Positions 1 to 7,934 of a stretch of DNA of 38,393 bases are shown here, one piece after another. Source of the DNA: Alphaproteobacteria bacterium (lineage in GTDB: Bacteria; Pseudomonadota; Alphaproteobacteria; Rhizobiales; Hyphomicrobiaceae); assembly GCA_018830445.1 (NCBI GenBank), contig JAHJSN010000005.1:1-38393 (forward strand), written 5' to 3'. A program made the position numbers and the translations under genes. The first letter of the stretch is position 1, and each line of letters starts with the position of its first letter. Under the pieces are notes generated by a model that was given only the letters and a program-made list of their open reading frames with translations, had not been told where the DNA came from and ran no database searches.

Positions 1-54
1 GGCCGCAACCGCTGACGATTTAGGCGAGACATGAAGGCCACTAGCGAAAACAAT

Positions 55-139
55 GGCTTAGTGTGGCGTTCAGCGCGCCTCAATTGACAACTCCTGTGCG
101 GCACCAACAGGTCAATTAAGGCGCGACGCCACACTAGCC
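55..139. repeat. Long imperfect inverted repeat, rod-like hairpin
   Basis: The left arm (about 55-88) and right arm (about 111-139) are near-perfect reverse complements: TAGTGTGGCGT at 59-69 pairs with ACGCCACACTA at 126-136, and AATTGAC at 82-88 pairs with GTCAATT at 111-117. There is one four-base bulge and one mismatch. The 22-base centre can form a small inner hairpin. As RNA this would be a long rod. An intrinsic terminator lies 20 bases downstream, so the two together could be a small RNA. A MITE-like remnant or the end of an upstream transcription unit are alternatives. No coding potential is seen here. Confidence 0.6.
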
Positions 140-161
140 CGATCCGGTGAAACACGAATAG

Positions 162-191
162 GCCCGCTCGGTTGATCGGGGCGGGCTTTTT
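162..191 (+). terminator. Rho-independent terminator
   Basis: GCCCGC (162-167) pairs with GCGGGC (181-186) and is followed directly by five T residues (187-191), the classical intrinsic terminator layout for plus-strand transcription. It would end either a gene lying left of the window or the structured RNA formed by the inverted repeat at 55-139. Confidence 0.75.
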
Positions 192-228
192 CCTTCGGCT
201 GGACTGAGCCGCCTCGCAGGTGTTCGCG

Positions 229-501
229 CTACCTATTCGGGTCAGTGCCCTGCAATTGTTCCGTGGCAAGGCCGATCTCGCGCAGCAGCTCGGCATCTCT
301 GGGTTCAGTCCCGTGCGTCGGCATTCCTTCGCTGCCCGAGGCCAGCCTGCGATCGATCTGGTCGGCCCAGGTCTCCAAGACTTCAAGCTTCTCCTTGGCG
401 CTCAACCGATCATCCTCGATCAGCGCTTGCGGGCTAGAGAAGTTCGCTTCGGGTCTTAGCTTCGCGTCTTCGACGTTCAAATGTTTGGTCACTACCGACA
501 T
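229..501 (-). CDS. Small conserved hypothetical cytoplasmic protein
   Basis: A 90-residue protein that I recognise only as the kind of short, charged, helical protein common in rhizobia; I can give no function. It has no signal peptide and no membrane segment. The central part (about residues 20-58: SPQALIEDDRLSAKEKLEVL followed by a Trp-Ala-Asp motif and an Arg/Leu-rich helix) and the EGMP turn near residue 58 look like a compact helical bundle. The start at 501 is supported by GGAGAG seven bases upstream (GGAGAGAATGA-ATG). It is transcribed divergently from the ABC exporter genes at 819. It could be mistaken for noise because reading frames overlap it on the other strand, but the ribosome site, charge pattern and composition favour this frame. 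Confidence 0.7.
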   Translation of the reverse strand: MSVVTKHLNVEDAKLRPEANFSSPQALIEDDRLSAKEKLEVLETWADQIDRRLASGSEGMPTHGTEPRDAELLREIGLATEQLQGTDPNR

Positions 502-818
502 TCATTCTCTCCGTGCCAGACATCTTCCACCATTGGCCATGCACCGTCTCAATGAACGCCTGGCGGCGGGAAACGTTCCGGTTCGGTCGTATGGCGGCTG
601 GCAATCGGCCTGGGATCGGTGCCTGTCCGATCCGAATGAATTCGATCCTGTTTGGCAAGAGTCATCGACGCCATTGCGTGCCGAGGTTCTTCGCGGCGCG
701 GTCAACTTTGGGAATTCATTGTCGATAAAGGCCTCTTCGGTAGGCTTCCGGTGAACAGAAGCCGTTTGCTGACGAGCTGTGAACGGCTGTTTCGTTTTGC
801 GTCCCCAGAGAGTGCCCC
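502..818. other. Divergent intergenic region, no gene recognised
   Basis: This 317-base gap separates the small minus-strand gene from the plus-strand ABC exporter operon and should carry both promoters. Short open frames exist in it, but none has a good ribosome site or a protein-like composition. The one structure I see is a seven-base inverted repeat, AGCCGTT (760-766) and AACGGCT (782-788), with a 15-base spacer, about 30 bases before the exporter start. It could be an operator or chance. Confidence 0.4.
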
Positions 819-1625
819 ATGATCAGTTCCGCCGGTGAAATCGTTGCAGCCCTTGAAGTGCGCGGCCTGAGAAAAACATTCACGCTTCCTGCCGTCGATG
901 ACCTGTCGCTGACGATCCGGGCCGGGGAGTTCTATGCGCTCCTGGGGCCGAACGGGGCCGGCAAGACGACGACGCTGCGGATGGTCGCGGGCCTTCTGGA
1001 AGCCGATGCGGGCGGGGTCAAGATCTGCGGTATCGACGCCTTCAGGGACCCGATCGCGGCGAAGCGGGTTCTTGCATGGGTGCCGGACGAGCCGATGATC
1101 TACGACAAGCTGACGCCGCTCGAATACCTCGAATTCGTGTCGGGGTTATGGGGCATGGATGCGGATCTCGCTCGCTTCAAGGCCGACGAGCTGCTCGAAA
1201 AATTCAGTCTGGCGCCGCACGCCGACGAACGTTGCCAAGGCTTCTCGAAGGGCATGCGCCAGAAGGTTGCGCTCGCCGGTGCGCTGATCCACGAACCGCG
1301 CCTCATCATTCTCGACGAGCCGCTGACCGGGCTCGACGCCGGTTCGGCGCGGCAGGTGAAAAGCGTTTTGCGCAACCTCGTTGCGGATGGGGTGACGGTC
1401 ATCATGACGACCCACATTCTCGAAGTCGCCGAGCGCATGGCCGACCGCATCGGCGTGATCGCCAAGGGGCAGCTCATCGCCGAAGGCACGCTTGAGGAAC
1501 TGCGTGCGCGCGCCGGAGACGGCGGCAAGAGCCTCGAAGACATCTTCCTCGAAATCGTCAACGCCAGCAGCGATGCGGCAAGCCTCGATGACGCCCAGCG
1601 CGCGATGGCAGGTGTGGCGGCATGA
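819..1625 (+). CDS. ABC transporter ATP-binding protein (ABC-2 exporter type)
   Basis: A 268-residue nucleotide-binding subunit that would power the membrane protein encoded directly downstream. Visible motifs in order: Walker A GPNGAGKT (43-50), signature FSKGMRQKV (142-150), Walker B LIILDEP (162-168), D-loop GLD (171-173) and switch His199. At the Q-loop position the sequence reads VPDEP, with an acidic residue in place of glutamine, as is usual in the ABC-2/CcmA-like exporter branch. The ATG at 819 is preceded by a weak AGAG site. The stop codon overlaps the start of the permease gene (ATGA at 1622-1625), so the two are translationally coupled. The substrate cannot be read from the sequence. 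Confidence 0.92.
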   Translation: MISSAGEIVAALEVRGLRKTFTLPAVDDLSLTIRAGEFYALLGPNGAGKTTTLRMVAGLLEADAGGVKICGIDAFRDPIAAKRVLAWVPDEPMIYDKLTPLEYLEFVSGLWGMDADLARFKADELLEKFSLAPHADERCQGFSKGMRQKVALAGALIHEPRLIILDEPLTGLDAGSARQVKSVLRNLVADGVTVIMTTHILEVAERMADRIGVIAKGQLIAEGTLEELRARAGDGGKSLEDIFLEIVNASSDAASLDDAQRAMAGVAA

Positions 1626-3163
1626 GCGCGGCGATTTCTCAAGCCGGCACGCTTTCCTGGTTCGCGCGGCATGAATTGCGGCTAGCCTGGCGCGACTGGG
1701 TGCAGCTGATGTCGGGCGGACGGCGGCTCAAGGACCATGCCGTGCTGATCGGCATGGCGCTGTTCGCGGCGGGACTGCACTGGCTGGCTTATGCATTGCT
1801 GTCGCCTTATTTCGCTGCCGGCGCGGCGCTCGACGTCGGCACCCTGGGTATGGTCACCGCTGCCATTCTGCTCGCCTTCACGATGATGTTGTCGCAAGCC
1901 ATGGAGTCGGTGACGCGCGCCTTCTATTCGCGCGACGATCTCGATCTCATCTTGTCGTCGCCCGCATCTTCGCATGACCTGTTCGTTGTCCGCATCTCGA
2001 TGATGGCAATCACCACGGCGCTGATGTCGGGGCTGATGGTGGCGCCTTTCATCAACGTGGCGGCCTGGCTCGGCGGTGCCCATTGGCTGGCGGGATATGC
2101 CGTCGTATTCGCGGTGTCGCTATTCGCGACGGGGTGTGCGGTTCGCATCGCGATGACGCTGTTTCGTACCGCCGGCGCGAAACGGACGCGGTTGATTTCC
2201 CAGATCGCTGCGGCGGTGGTCGGGGCATCATTCGTGATCGGGTTGCAGGTCGTGGCTATCGTTTCCTACGGATCGATGGCACGGTTCAGCGTCATCAACT
2301 CAACGACGGTCCTCAATGCTGCACCGCCGCTCGATAGCCTGTTCTGGGGGCCGGCCCTCGCGGTATCGGGAGACGTGGGCCCGCTCGGTCTCCTCATGTT
2401 CCTGGCGAGCGGGTTCTTCATCTATGCGGCGCATACCGGCGCGGCGCAGTTCCGCCACATCGTGATCTCCGCGCTCGGGGTATCCGAGGAGACGCGGCGC
2501 CATATCCAAACGCGGCGCGCGTTTCGTCAGCAGTCAACCGGTAGCGCCCTCGTCGGCAAGGAACTGAAGCTCATCGGGCGCGATCCGTGGCTCATTTCGC
2601 AATCCTTGATGCAGGTGTTGTATCTCATTCCGCCGGCCTTGATGCTGTGGGTGAACTACGGCGTAGACGCAGAGATTTCCGTCATTATCGCGCCGGTGAT
2701 CGTAATGGCCGTCGGCCAACTCGCCGGCGGACTCGCCTGGCTCACCATTTCGGGAGAAGATGCCCCCGACCTCGTCGCGACGGCGCCGATCAGCGCCTTT
2801 GCCCGGCTGTCGGCAAAAGTCACGGCGGTGCTGGTGATCATTGCCGCGGTCGTGACGCCGCTGGTTCTCGTCATGGCGTTGATGTCGGTGTGGGGCGCGG
2901 CGGTAACGTTCTGCGGCGCGGTGATTGCTGCGGGATGCGCCATCCTTATCCAACTCTGGTTTCGCGCCCAGGCGAAGCGTTCCAACTTCCGGCGCCGTCA
3001 GGTCGCCTCGAAGGCTTCGACATTCTCGGAAGCTTTCGCGTCCATTCTTTGCGCGGGGACAACGGCGCTCGTTGCCGCCGGCAACCCGATCGCGGTCGTC
3101 CCGGGCGTGCTTGCTGGCATCGTCATGGGCGTTGCGTGGTGGATCAGCCCAAAGCGCGGCTGA
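1622..3163 (+). CDS. ABC-2 type exporter permease
   Basis: A 513-residue integral membrane protein, the partner of the ATPase encoded immediately upstream with a four-base overlap. It begins with a cytoplasmic amphipathic stretch (FARHELRLAWRDW, about residues 14-26). About twelve hydrophobic segments follow in two clusters (about 40-290 and 330-510), separated by a basic cytoplasmic loop rich in Arg (about 290-320). It is much longer than the usual 250-300-residue ABC-2 permease, so one chain may supply the whole translocation path. The substrate is unknown. No drug, polysaccharide or heme genes are adjacent to suggest one. Confidence 0.85.
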   Translation: MSAAISQAGTLSWFARHELRLAWRDWVQLMSGGRRLKDHAVLIGMALFAAGLHWLAYALLSPYFAAGAALDVGTLGMVTAAILLAFTMMLSQAMESVTRAFYSRDDLDLILSSPASSHDLFVVRISMMAITTALMSGLMVAPFINVAAWLGGAHWLAGYAVVFAVSLFATGCAVRIAMTLFRTAGAKRTRLISQIAAAVVGASFVIGLQVVAIVSYGSMARFSVINSTTVLNAAPPLDSLFWGPALAVSGDVGPLGLLMFLASGFFIYAAHTGAAQFRHIVISALGVSEETRRHIQTRRAFRQQSTGSALVGKELKLIGRDPWLISQSLMQVLYLIPPALMLWVNYGVDAEISVIIAPVIVMAVGQLAGGLAWLTISGEDAPDLVATAPISAFARLSAKVTAVLVIIAAVVTPLVLVMALMSVWGAAVTFCGAVIAAGCAILIQLWFRAQAKRSNFRRRQVASKASTFSEAFASILCAGTTALVAAGNPIAVVPGVLAGIVMGVAWWISPKRG

Positions 3164-3273
3164 CAACCCCCCGGCGGCTCGCAATTGTGTTTGCAATCGC
3201 CTATGGTGCCCGCGAAACGGCGCCATTGTGCGCCGCCCTACCCACCACCGCGCAATGAACTGGAGGATCAACC

Positions 3274-3753
3274 ATGGAGCATTGGGACGTTTATCTGTCG
3301 GGAGAAATCCACACCGACTGGCGCAGGCAGATCGAAGAAAAGTGCGAAGCAGCCGGGCTGCCGGTGTCGTTTACCGCGCCGGTGACGAACCACGAATATT
3401 CGGACGATTGCGGTGTTGCGATCCTCGGGGCGGAACCCAACAAGTTCTGGCACGATCACAAGGGCGCCAAGATGAACGCCATCCGCACGCGCAACCTGAT
3501 CGAATCCGCCGACATCGTCATTGTCCGCTTCGGCGACAAGTACAAGCAATGGAACGCCGCCTTCGATGCCGGCTATGCGGCCGCGCTCAACACGCCGCTC
3601 ATCATCATGCACGGAGCTGAACACGCGCATGCGCTGAAGGAAGTCGACGCGGCGGCGTTGGCGGTCGCCGAAACCGTGGACGAGATCGTCGCCATCCTGG
3701 GATATGTAACCCGCGGCGAATTGAAGCTCGGCAAGGCCGCCGCGGCGGAATAG
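3274..3753 (+). CDS. YtoQ family protein
   Basis: A 159-residue cytoplasmic protein of the YtoQ family, whose fold resembles nucleoside 2-deoxyribosyltransferases. No reaction is established for the family as far as I know. Diagnostic stretches are the N-terminal VYLSGEIHTDWR (6-17), SDDCGVAILG (43-52), the NKFWHDHKGAKMNAIRT segment (56-72) and KYKQWNAAFDAGYAAAL (89-105). The ATG at 3274 has a strong GGAGG site nine bases upstream. It lies upstream of the BolA and GrxD genes on the same strand, but a gap of about 180 bases makes co-transcription uncertain. Confidence 0.9.
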   Translation: MEHWDVYLSGEIHTDWRRQIEEKCEAAGLPVSFTAPVTNHEYSDDCGVAILGAEPNKFWHDHKGAKMNAIRTRNLIESADIVIVRFGDKYKQWNAAFDAGYAAALNTPLIIMHGAEHAHALKEVDAAALAVAETVDEIVAILGYVTRGELKLGKAAAAE

Positions 3754-3934
3754 ACGCTCGTGGCGTGCGCCCGGCCGGCAGGCGAGCGGCTTATCCTGCC
3801 ACACCACGCGCTTCAGTCAATTCGATCTACCAGTTGACGCGGGCGGTCCGCCGCAGCAGTGTCGGCTGCCCTTGTTCTCCACCGGCCCAGCAGCACCGGA
3901 ATCAGAGCACAATAAGGAAGGAATGACGTCAGCA

Positions 3935-4171
3935 ATGCCCATGAAGCAAGACGAACTCGAACAACTGATCAGGCAGGCGTTTCCCGACGCCGCCATCGAA
4001 ATCCGCGATCTGGCGGGCGACGGCGACCATTATGCGGCTCATGTCGTGTCGAGCGCATTCAAGGGAAAAAGCCGCGTCCAGCAGCACCAGATGGTCTATT
4101 CGGCGCTGAAAGGCCAGATGGGCGACGTTTTGCACGCGCTGGCGCTCACAACCGGAGTTCCACAAGATTGA
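3935..4171 (+). CDS. BolA family protein
   Basis: A 78-residue protein of the BolA/IbaG family. Family members bind a [2Fe-2S] cluster together with monothiol CGFS glutaredoxins and take part in iron-sulfur trafficking; such a glutaredoxin is encoded next. The family core is clear: DLAGDGDHYAAHVVS, then FKGKSRVQQHQMVYSAL with the conserved helix and the invariant His in RVQQHQ, then LHALALTT near the C terminus. I chose ATG 3935 (MPMKQDELEQLI). An AAGGAAGG site (3914-3921) lies 13 bases before it and sits too close to the alternative ATG at 3923. ATG 3941 is also possible and changes only two residues. Confidence 0.92.
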   Translation: MPMKQDELEQLIRQAFPDAAIEIRDLAGDGDHYAAHVVSSAFKGKSRVQQHQMVYSALKGQMGDVLHALALTTGVPQD

Positions 4172-4274
4172 CAGCGGGCCGCCAGTCACCACATGTTCGG
4201 GATAACGATTTCGAAGCCTGCCGCCGCAAGCGGCCGGGTGAACGCCACAACCTGAAAACCTGAGGACAGCTCCA

Positions 4275-4628
4275 ATGAGCAGCCAAGAAGTAAACGACTG
4301 GATCCGCAAACAGATCGCCAACAACGACGTGGTCGTGTTCATGAAGGGCACGAAGCAGTTTCCGCAGTGCGGATTTTCCGGCCAGGTGGCGCAGATCCTC
4401 AACTACCTCGGCGTCGACTACGTGGACGTCAACGTGCTCGACGACATGGCTGTGCGCGATGGAATCAAGGAATTCTCGCAATGGCCGACGATCCCGCAAA
4501 TCTATATCAAGGGTGAATTCCAGGGCGGCTGCGATATCGTCAAGGAAATGTTCCAGGATGGGTCGCTCATGCAGGTCATGGAGGAAAAGGGCATTTCGTA
4601 TGACAAATCAAAGGTGATGTCCGCCTGA
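4275..4628 (+). CDS. grxD: Grx4 family monothiol glutaredoxin
   Basis: A 117-residue monothiol glutaredoxin that carries and delivers [2Fe-2S] clusters, usually with a BolA-type partner. The active site CGFS (residues 33-36, in QFPQCGFS) holds the single cluster-ligating cysteine. The glutathione-binding signatures WPTIPQIYI and GGCDIV are intact, with the cis-proline in TIPQ. The length matches the family. Start ATG 4275 has GAGGAC eight bases upstream. It lies 100 bases after the BolA-family gene, the usual alphaproteobacterial pairing, and is followed by a strong terminator at 4673-4710. Confidence 0.97.
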   Translation: MSSQEVNDWIRKQIANNDVVVFMKGTKQFPQCGFSGQVAQILNYLGVDYVDVNVLDDMAVRDGIKEFSQWPTIPQIYIKGEFQGGCDIVKEMFQDGSLMQVMEEKGISYDKSKVMSA

Positions 4629-4672
4629 GCCGTACATAAGCGGCCTCGGGGCCACTCGAAGCGAATTTCAAG

Positions 4673-4710
4673 GGACCAGTGCGCAGTTCGGTGCGTGCTG
4701 GTCCTTTTTT
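4673..4710 (+). terminator. Rho-independent terminator after grxD
   Basis: GGACCAG (4673-4679) pairs with CTGGTCC (4698-4704), and further G-C pairing is possible inside the loop. Six T residues follow at 4705-4710. This closes the BolA-grxD transcription unit and separates it from the PqiA-like gene. Confidence 0.9.
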
Positions 4711-4810
4711 CATCGTTTCTCGTGTTTAATGGTAACTCTGGTTTGAGAGGAAGCCGACGAAGCCGGAGCTGGCTTGCGGTGCCGATTAAAGAGGAGCTTA
4801 CAGCTGAGGC

Positions 4811-5965
4811 ATGCGATTCGGCGGGCGTCGTTTTTTGTTGAGCCTTGCGATCCTCGGGGCGAGCGTGTGTCTCGCGCTCGGCATCTCGTTGCCGGTGATC
4901 AAGCTGACGAGCTTCGTGTTCTGGACGTCGCAGCACTCGCTTCTGTCGACCGTCGAAGTCCTGCTGTTGCAGGGACAATGGTTCCTGGGACTTACGGTTC
5001 TCGTCTTCTCAATCGTTTTTCCAGTACTGAAGCTGCTCTATCTCCTACTGATCTCGACGCTGCCAAATGAGGAAATCGTGCGTCAGCACTGGCGGCTGCG
5101 GGCGCTGGAATGGCTCGGCAAATGGTCGATGCACGACGTGCTCGTATTGGCCTTGATGATCTTCTTCATCAAGAGCCAGGGAGTCTATGATGCGACCAGC
5201 CTCAACGGGGTCTATTTCTTTACCGCTGCCATCGTCCTGATGATCCTCGCCTATGCGTGGCTGCCGAATGTCGCTTCCGACGCGGTGAAGCGGGCGCACA
5301 AGAAAGCCGCTTCTGACGGAAACGGTAACGGAACCAACGGCGTCGCCGTGCTGCCGGCCAGCGATTGGGAGGGCTTTGCCGGCGAAGCGATCGGGGACCC
5401 GCCGGTCGTCAAAAAGCGCCCGTTCAGGAACTTCGTGCTGAGCTTCTTCATCATCCTCGCCACGGTCTGCTTCGCGCTGGGCGTGATCCTGCCGGTCATC
5501 CGCTTCACGACGGTCTACGTATGGAGTGCGGAGCATTCGATCGTCACCATCATCTGGGCGCTCTATGAGAACGGCGAATTGTTCCTGTGCGCGGTCCTGT
5601 TCATCTTCTCGATCCTGTTCCCGTTCCTGAAGCTTTTCTATCTGCTCACTCTCGTCACATCGCCAGACCTCAGTCCCGAGTTCCGGCGCAGGTCGATTTC
5701 GACGATGGAGTGGCTGGGGCGCTATTCGATGACGGACGTGATGGTGCTGGCGCTGATGATCTTCTACGTCAATTCGTCGGGTTATACCGAAGCCGTCGTA
5801 CAGCCGGGCGTCTATTTCTTCGCGGCATCGGCGTTGATGACCATGCTGGCCTACGGCTGGGCCAACTCGACGGCGCCGAAGCCGGTGAGGGTAGCCGCGC
5901 AGAATGCGGCGCACACCGGCGGGTTGGGCGAAACGGTCGAGGGTGAAGTCGAAAGCCGCGCCTGA
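4811..5965 (+). CDS. Tandem-domain PqiA-like inner membrane protein
   Basis: A 384-residue integral membrane protein made of two copies of the paraquat-inducible protein A domain. Copy 1 spans about residues 8-155 and copy 2 about 206-355, joined by a polar Gly/Asn-rich linker (about 160-200). Corresponding motifs recur at an exact 200-residue interval: EWLGKWSMHDVLVLALMIFF at 100-119 and EWLGRYSMTDVMVLALMIFY at 300-319; also LPVIKLT and LPVIRFT. PqiA proteins work with MCE-domain PqiB in lipid transport between membranes, but no MCE gene is near. The cysteine pairs of zinc-ribbon PqiA proteins are absent. The start at 4811 has TGAGG just upstream. It converges with modC over a 43-base gap. 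Confidence 0.88.
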   Translation: MRFGGRRFLLSLAILGASVCLALGISLPVIKLTSFVFWTSQHSLLSTVEVLLLQGQWFLGLTVLVFSIVFPVLKLLYLLLISTLPNEEIVRQHWRLRALEWLGKWSMHDVLVLALMIFFIKSQGVYDATSLNGVYFFTAAIVLMILAYAWLPNVASDAVKRAHKKAASDGNGNGTNGVAVLPASDWEGFAGEAIGDPPVVKKRPFRNFVLSFFIILATVCFALGVILPVIRFTTVYVWSAEHSIVTIIWALYENGELFLCAVLFIFSILFPFLKLFYLLTLVTSPDLSPEFRRRSISTMEWLGRYSMTDVMVLALMIFYVNSSGYTEAVVQPGVYFFAASALMTMLAYGWANSTAPKPVRVAAQNAAHTGGLGETVEGEVESRA

Positions 5966-6008
5966 GTTTTCGCGATACGAATGGTTGTCCGCAAACTCGC
6001 CGGCCCGG

Positions 6009-7121
6009 TCACCTCGCAGCGGTGATGCCGCCGACGAGGGAAATGCTTTTGATCAGCGCGTAAACTGTCGTGCCCGGAGCCAACGCAAGATCGGCGACCG
6101 AGCGCCGCGTCAGCCGCGCCCTGATCAGACCTCCGGGGATTTGAACAAGGGTTTCCGCATACGTCGTCTCGGCTTCTTCGGCGATCTCGACAATCCGGCC
6201 CTCGAGGATATTGCGGGCGCTCAAGGCCTCGGGCCGCTTGGTGGCAAGCGTCACGTCGCGGGCGCGCAGGCGCAGGCGCACACGTTGCCCCGGCTGCGAT
6301 TCGATCAACGGCACTTCGATCGGCGCGCCGCCGAGATCGAGGGTCGTCAAACGGTACTCGCGGTCGTGACACACAACGCTTGCTTCAAGCACGACACCTG
6401 CTTCAAAGCGGCCGGTCGCCGGACCCAGATCGAGACGGGCAAGGGTCTCGCCGACAGGACCGTCGGCGACCTTGCGGCCCTTGGAGAGAACGATCATCTC
6501 GTCGGCGAGGTAGGCGACCTCGTCGACGGAGTGGGTGACATAGATGACCGGAACGCCGAATTGCGCGGGCAGGCGGGCTATATAGGGGAGTATCTCGGCC
6601 TTGCGCGGCGTATCGAGGGCGGAAAGCGGTTCGTCCAGCAGCAGGAGGCGGGGTCGGGCAAGCAGCGCGCGGGCGATCGCCACACGCTGCTGTTCGCCGC
6701 CGGAAAGCTTGTCCGGGCGGCGCTGCAGCAACGGCTCCAGATCGAAACGCGCGATGACCGTGTCAAGGTCGCTCAGGGCCCGGCGATTGCGCGATCGGGC
6801 TTCGGCGAAGGCGAGGTTGCCTGCAACATCCAGGTGGGGAAACAGGCGCGCATCCTGGAACACGTAACCAACCGCGCGTGCATGGGGCGGCACGAATTTG
6901 CGGTCAGGGCTTTCGCTTTGCCAGATCTCTCCGTCGAAGGTGACCAGCCCTTCGGCCCTGCTCTCGAGCCCTGCCAGGACGCGCAGGACCGTCGTCTTGC
7001 CGCTGCCGGAATGTCCGAACAGCGCGGTGATATCGGCAAGGCGCATGTCGTGGGCGAGCGCCGCCTCGAAATCCGTATGCCGCAGCCGGAAGCGGAATGT
7101 CAGCAGCGGCTTATCCGACAT
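6009..7121 (-). CDS. modC: Molybdate ABC transporter ATP-binding protein ModC
   Basis: A 370-residue ATPase of the molybdate importer. The nucleotide-binding domain carries Walker A GHSGSGKT (36-43), Q-loop Gln89, signature LSGGEQQR (139-146), Walker B LLLLDEP (159-165) and switch His197. A C-terminal TOBE/Mop-type domain (about 299-360, beginning SARNILEGRIVEI) is what separates ModC from sulfate and other importers; it can bind molybdate and regulate transport. I use ATG 7121 (MSDKPLL) rather than the longer frame, because it overlaps the modB stop by 11 bases and the extra upstream residues look non-family. Last gene of modA-modB-modC. Confidence 0.96.
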   Translation of the reverse strand: MSDKPLLTFRFRLRHTDFEAALAHDMRLADITALFGHSGSGKTTVLRVLAGLESRAEGLVTFDGEIWQSESPDRKFVPPHARAVGYVFQDARLFPHLDVAGNLAFAEARSRNRRALSDLDTVIARFDLEPLLQRRPDKLSGGEQQRVAIARALLARPRLLLLDEPLSALDTPRKAEILPYIARLPAQFGVPVIYVTHSVDEVAYLADEMIVLSKGRKVADGPVGETLARLDLGPATGRFEAGVVLEASVVCHDREYRLTTLDLGGAPIEVPLIESQPGQRVRLRLRARDVTLATKRPEALSARNILEGRIVEIAEEAETTYAETLVQIPGGLIRARLTRRSVADLALAPGTTVYALIKSISLVGGITAAR

Positions 7122-7782
7122 TGAGCGGGGCCTTCCGGTTGAGCGCGTAGACGGCGACGAGGACCACAAAGGAAAACACCAGGAGGCCACCGGACAGGAG
7201 GTGTGCCTCCGCGTAGTTCAGCGTCTCGACGTGCTCATAGACGGCGATCGAGATGACCTTGGTGCGGCCCGGTATGTTGCCACCCACCATCAGTACCACC
7301 CCGAACTCACCGACAGTGTGGGCGAAGGTGAGCACGCTTGCGGTGAGAAAGCCGCGTAGCGCCATCGGGGTCGCCACCGAGAAAAAGGCGTCACGCGGGC
7401 TTGCGCCGAGGGTGGCGGCGGCCTCGAGGGGCTCGCGGCCGATGGCCTCGAAGGCGGTCTGCAATGGCTGCACCATGAAAGGCAACGAATAAAGCATTGA
7501 AGCCACCACAAGCCCGGCGAAGGAAAACGCCAGCGTCGATCCGGTGACGGAAACCCACATGCCGCCAAGCGGTGCGTTCGGCGAAAACAGAATGAGGAGG
7601 TAGAAACCGAGCACGGTCGGCGGCAGCACGAGCGGCAGCGCGGTGATTGCTTCGATGACAGGCTTGGCGCGCGAGCGGGTGTGCGCCAGCCACCAAGCCA
7701 GCGGCGTACCGACCAGGATCAGGAGCAGCGTCGTGATGCCGGCAAGGGCGAGGGTGATGGTGACGGGGCCAAGGTCAGGCAT
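7111..7782 (-). CDS. modB: Molybdate ABC transporter permease ModB
   Basis: A 223-residue inner membrane channel subunit of the molybdate importer, with about five membrane segments starting at LALAGITTLLLILVG. The permease-ATPase coupling loop is clear near residues 140-165: EPLEAAATLGASPRDAFF (EAA motif) followed by TPMALRGFL. FAHTVGEFGVVLMVGGNIPG (about 173-192) is characteristic of ModB/CysT-type permeases. Length is normal. Start ATG 7782 has GGAGA about ten bases upstream. The 3' end overlaps modC by 11 bases, so translation is likely coupled. modA lies upstream after a 152-base gap that contains a palindromic repeat. Confidence 0.96.
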   Translation of the reverse strand: MPDLGPVTITLALAGITTLLLILVGTPLAWWLAHTRSRAKPVIEAITALPLVLPPTVLGFYLLILFSPNAPLGGMWVSVTGSTLAFSFAGLVVASMLYSLPFMVQPLQTAFEAIGREPLEAAATLGASPRDAFFSVATPMALRGFLTASVLTFAHTVGEFGVVLMVGGNIPGRTKVISIAVYEHVETLNYAEAHLLSGGLLVFSFVVLVAVYALNRKAPLNVG

Positions 7783-7877
7783 TCAATTTCGGTCTCCGCG
7801 GTACATTGAGGGGATCGCAGACCGGCACTTCTTGCTTGCTGGACGATCGGAGATGACCTTTTCACCGCGGTGTGCTT

Positions 7878-7902
7878 GGGTTCCCGCCTTCGCGGGAATG
7901 AC
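7878..7902. repeat. Short palindromic intergenic repeat (REP-like)
   Basis: The core TTCCCGCCTTCGCGGGAA (7881-7898) is a palindrome with a short centre, flanked by GGG and TGAC. It has the look of a very common dispersed proteobacterial intergenic repeat (GGGTTCCCGCCTTCGCGGGA followed by ATGAC). It sits between modA and modB. In the transcript it would form a hairpin that may stabilise the upstream modA message or lower expression of modBC. Confidence 0.6.
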
Positions 7903-7934
7903 GGTGGTGGCGAAGGTTTGGTTGCTCCACGTCA

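Noticed and set aside
1-33. Possible 3' end of a gene entering from the left
   Set aside because: Stop codons occur at 13-15 and 31-33 in two plus frames, but too few codons are visible to support either.
434-658. 74-residue minus-strand frame upstream of the small gene at 229-501
   Set aside because: It overlaps the well-supported small gene, has no ribosome site, and has an Arg-rich composition at its end typical of a shadow frame.
5904-7124. 406-residue frame on the plus strand opposite modC
   Set aside because: ModC on the other strand has all ABC motifs; this frame is a composition shadow with no family features.
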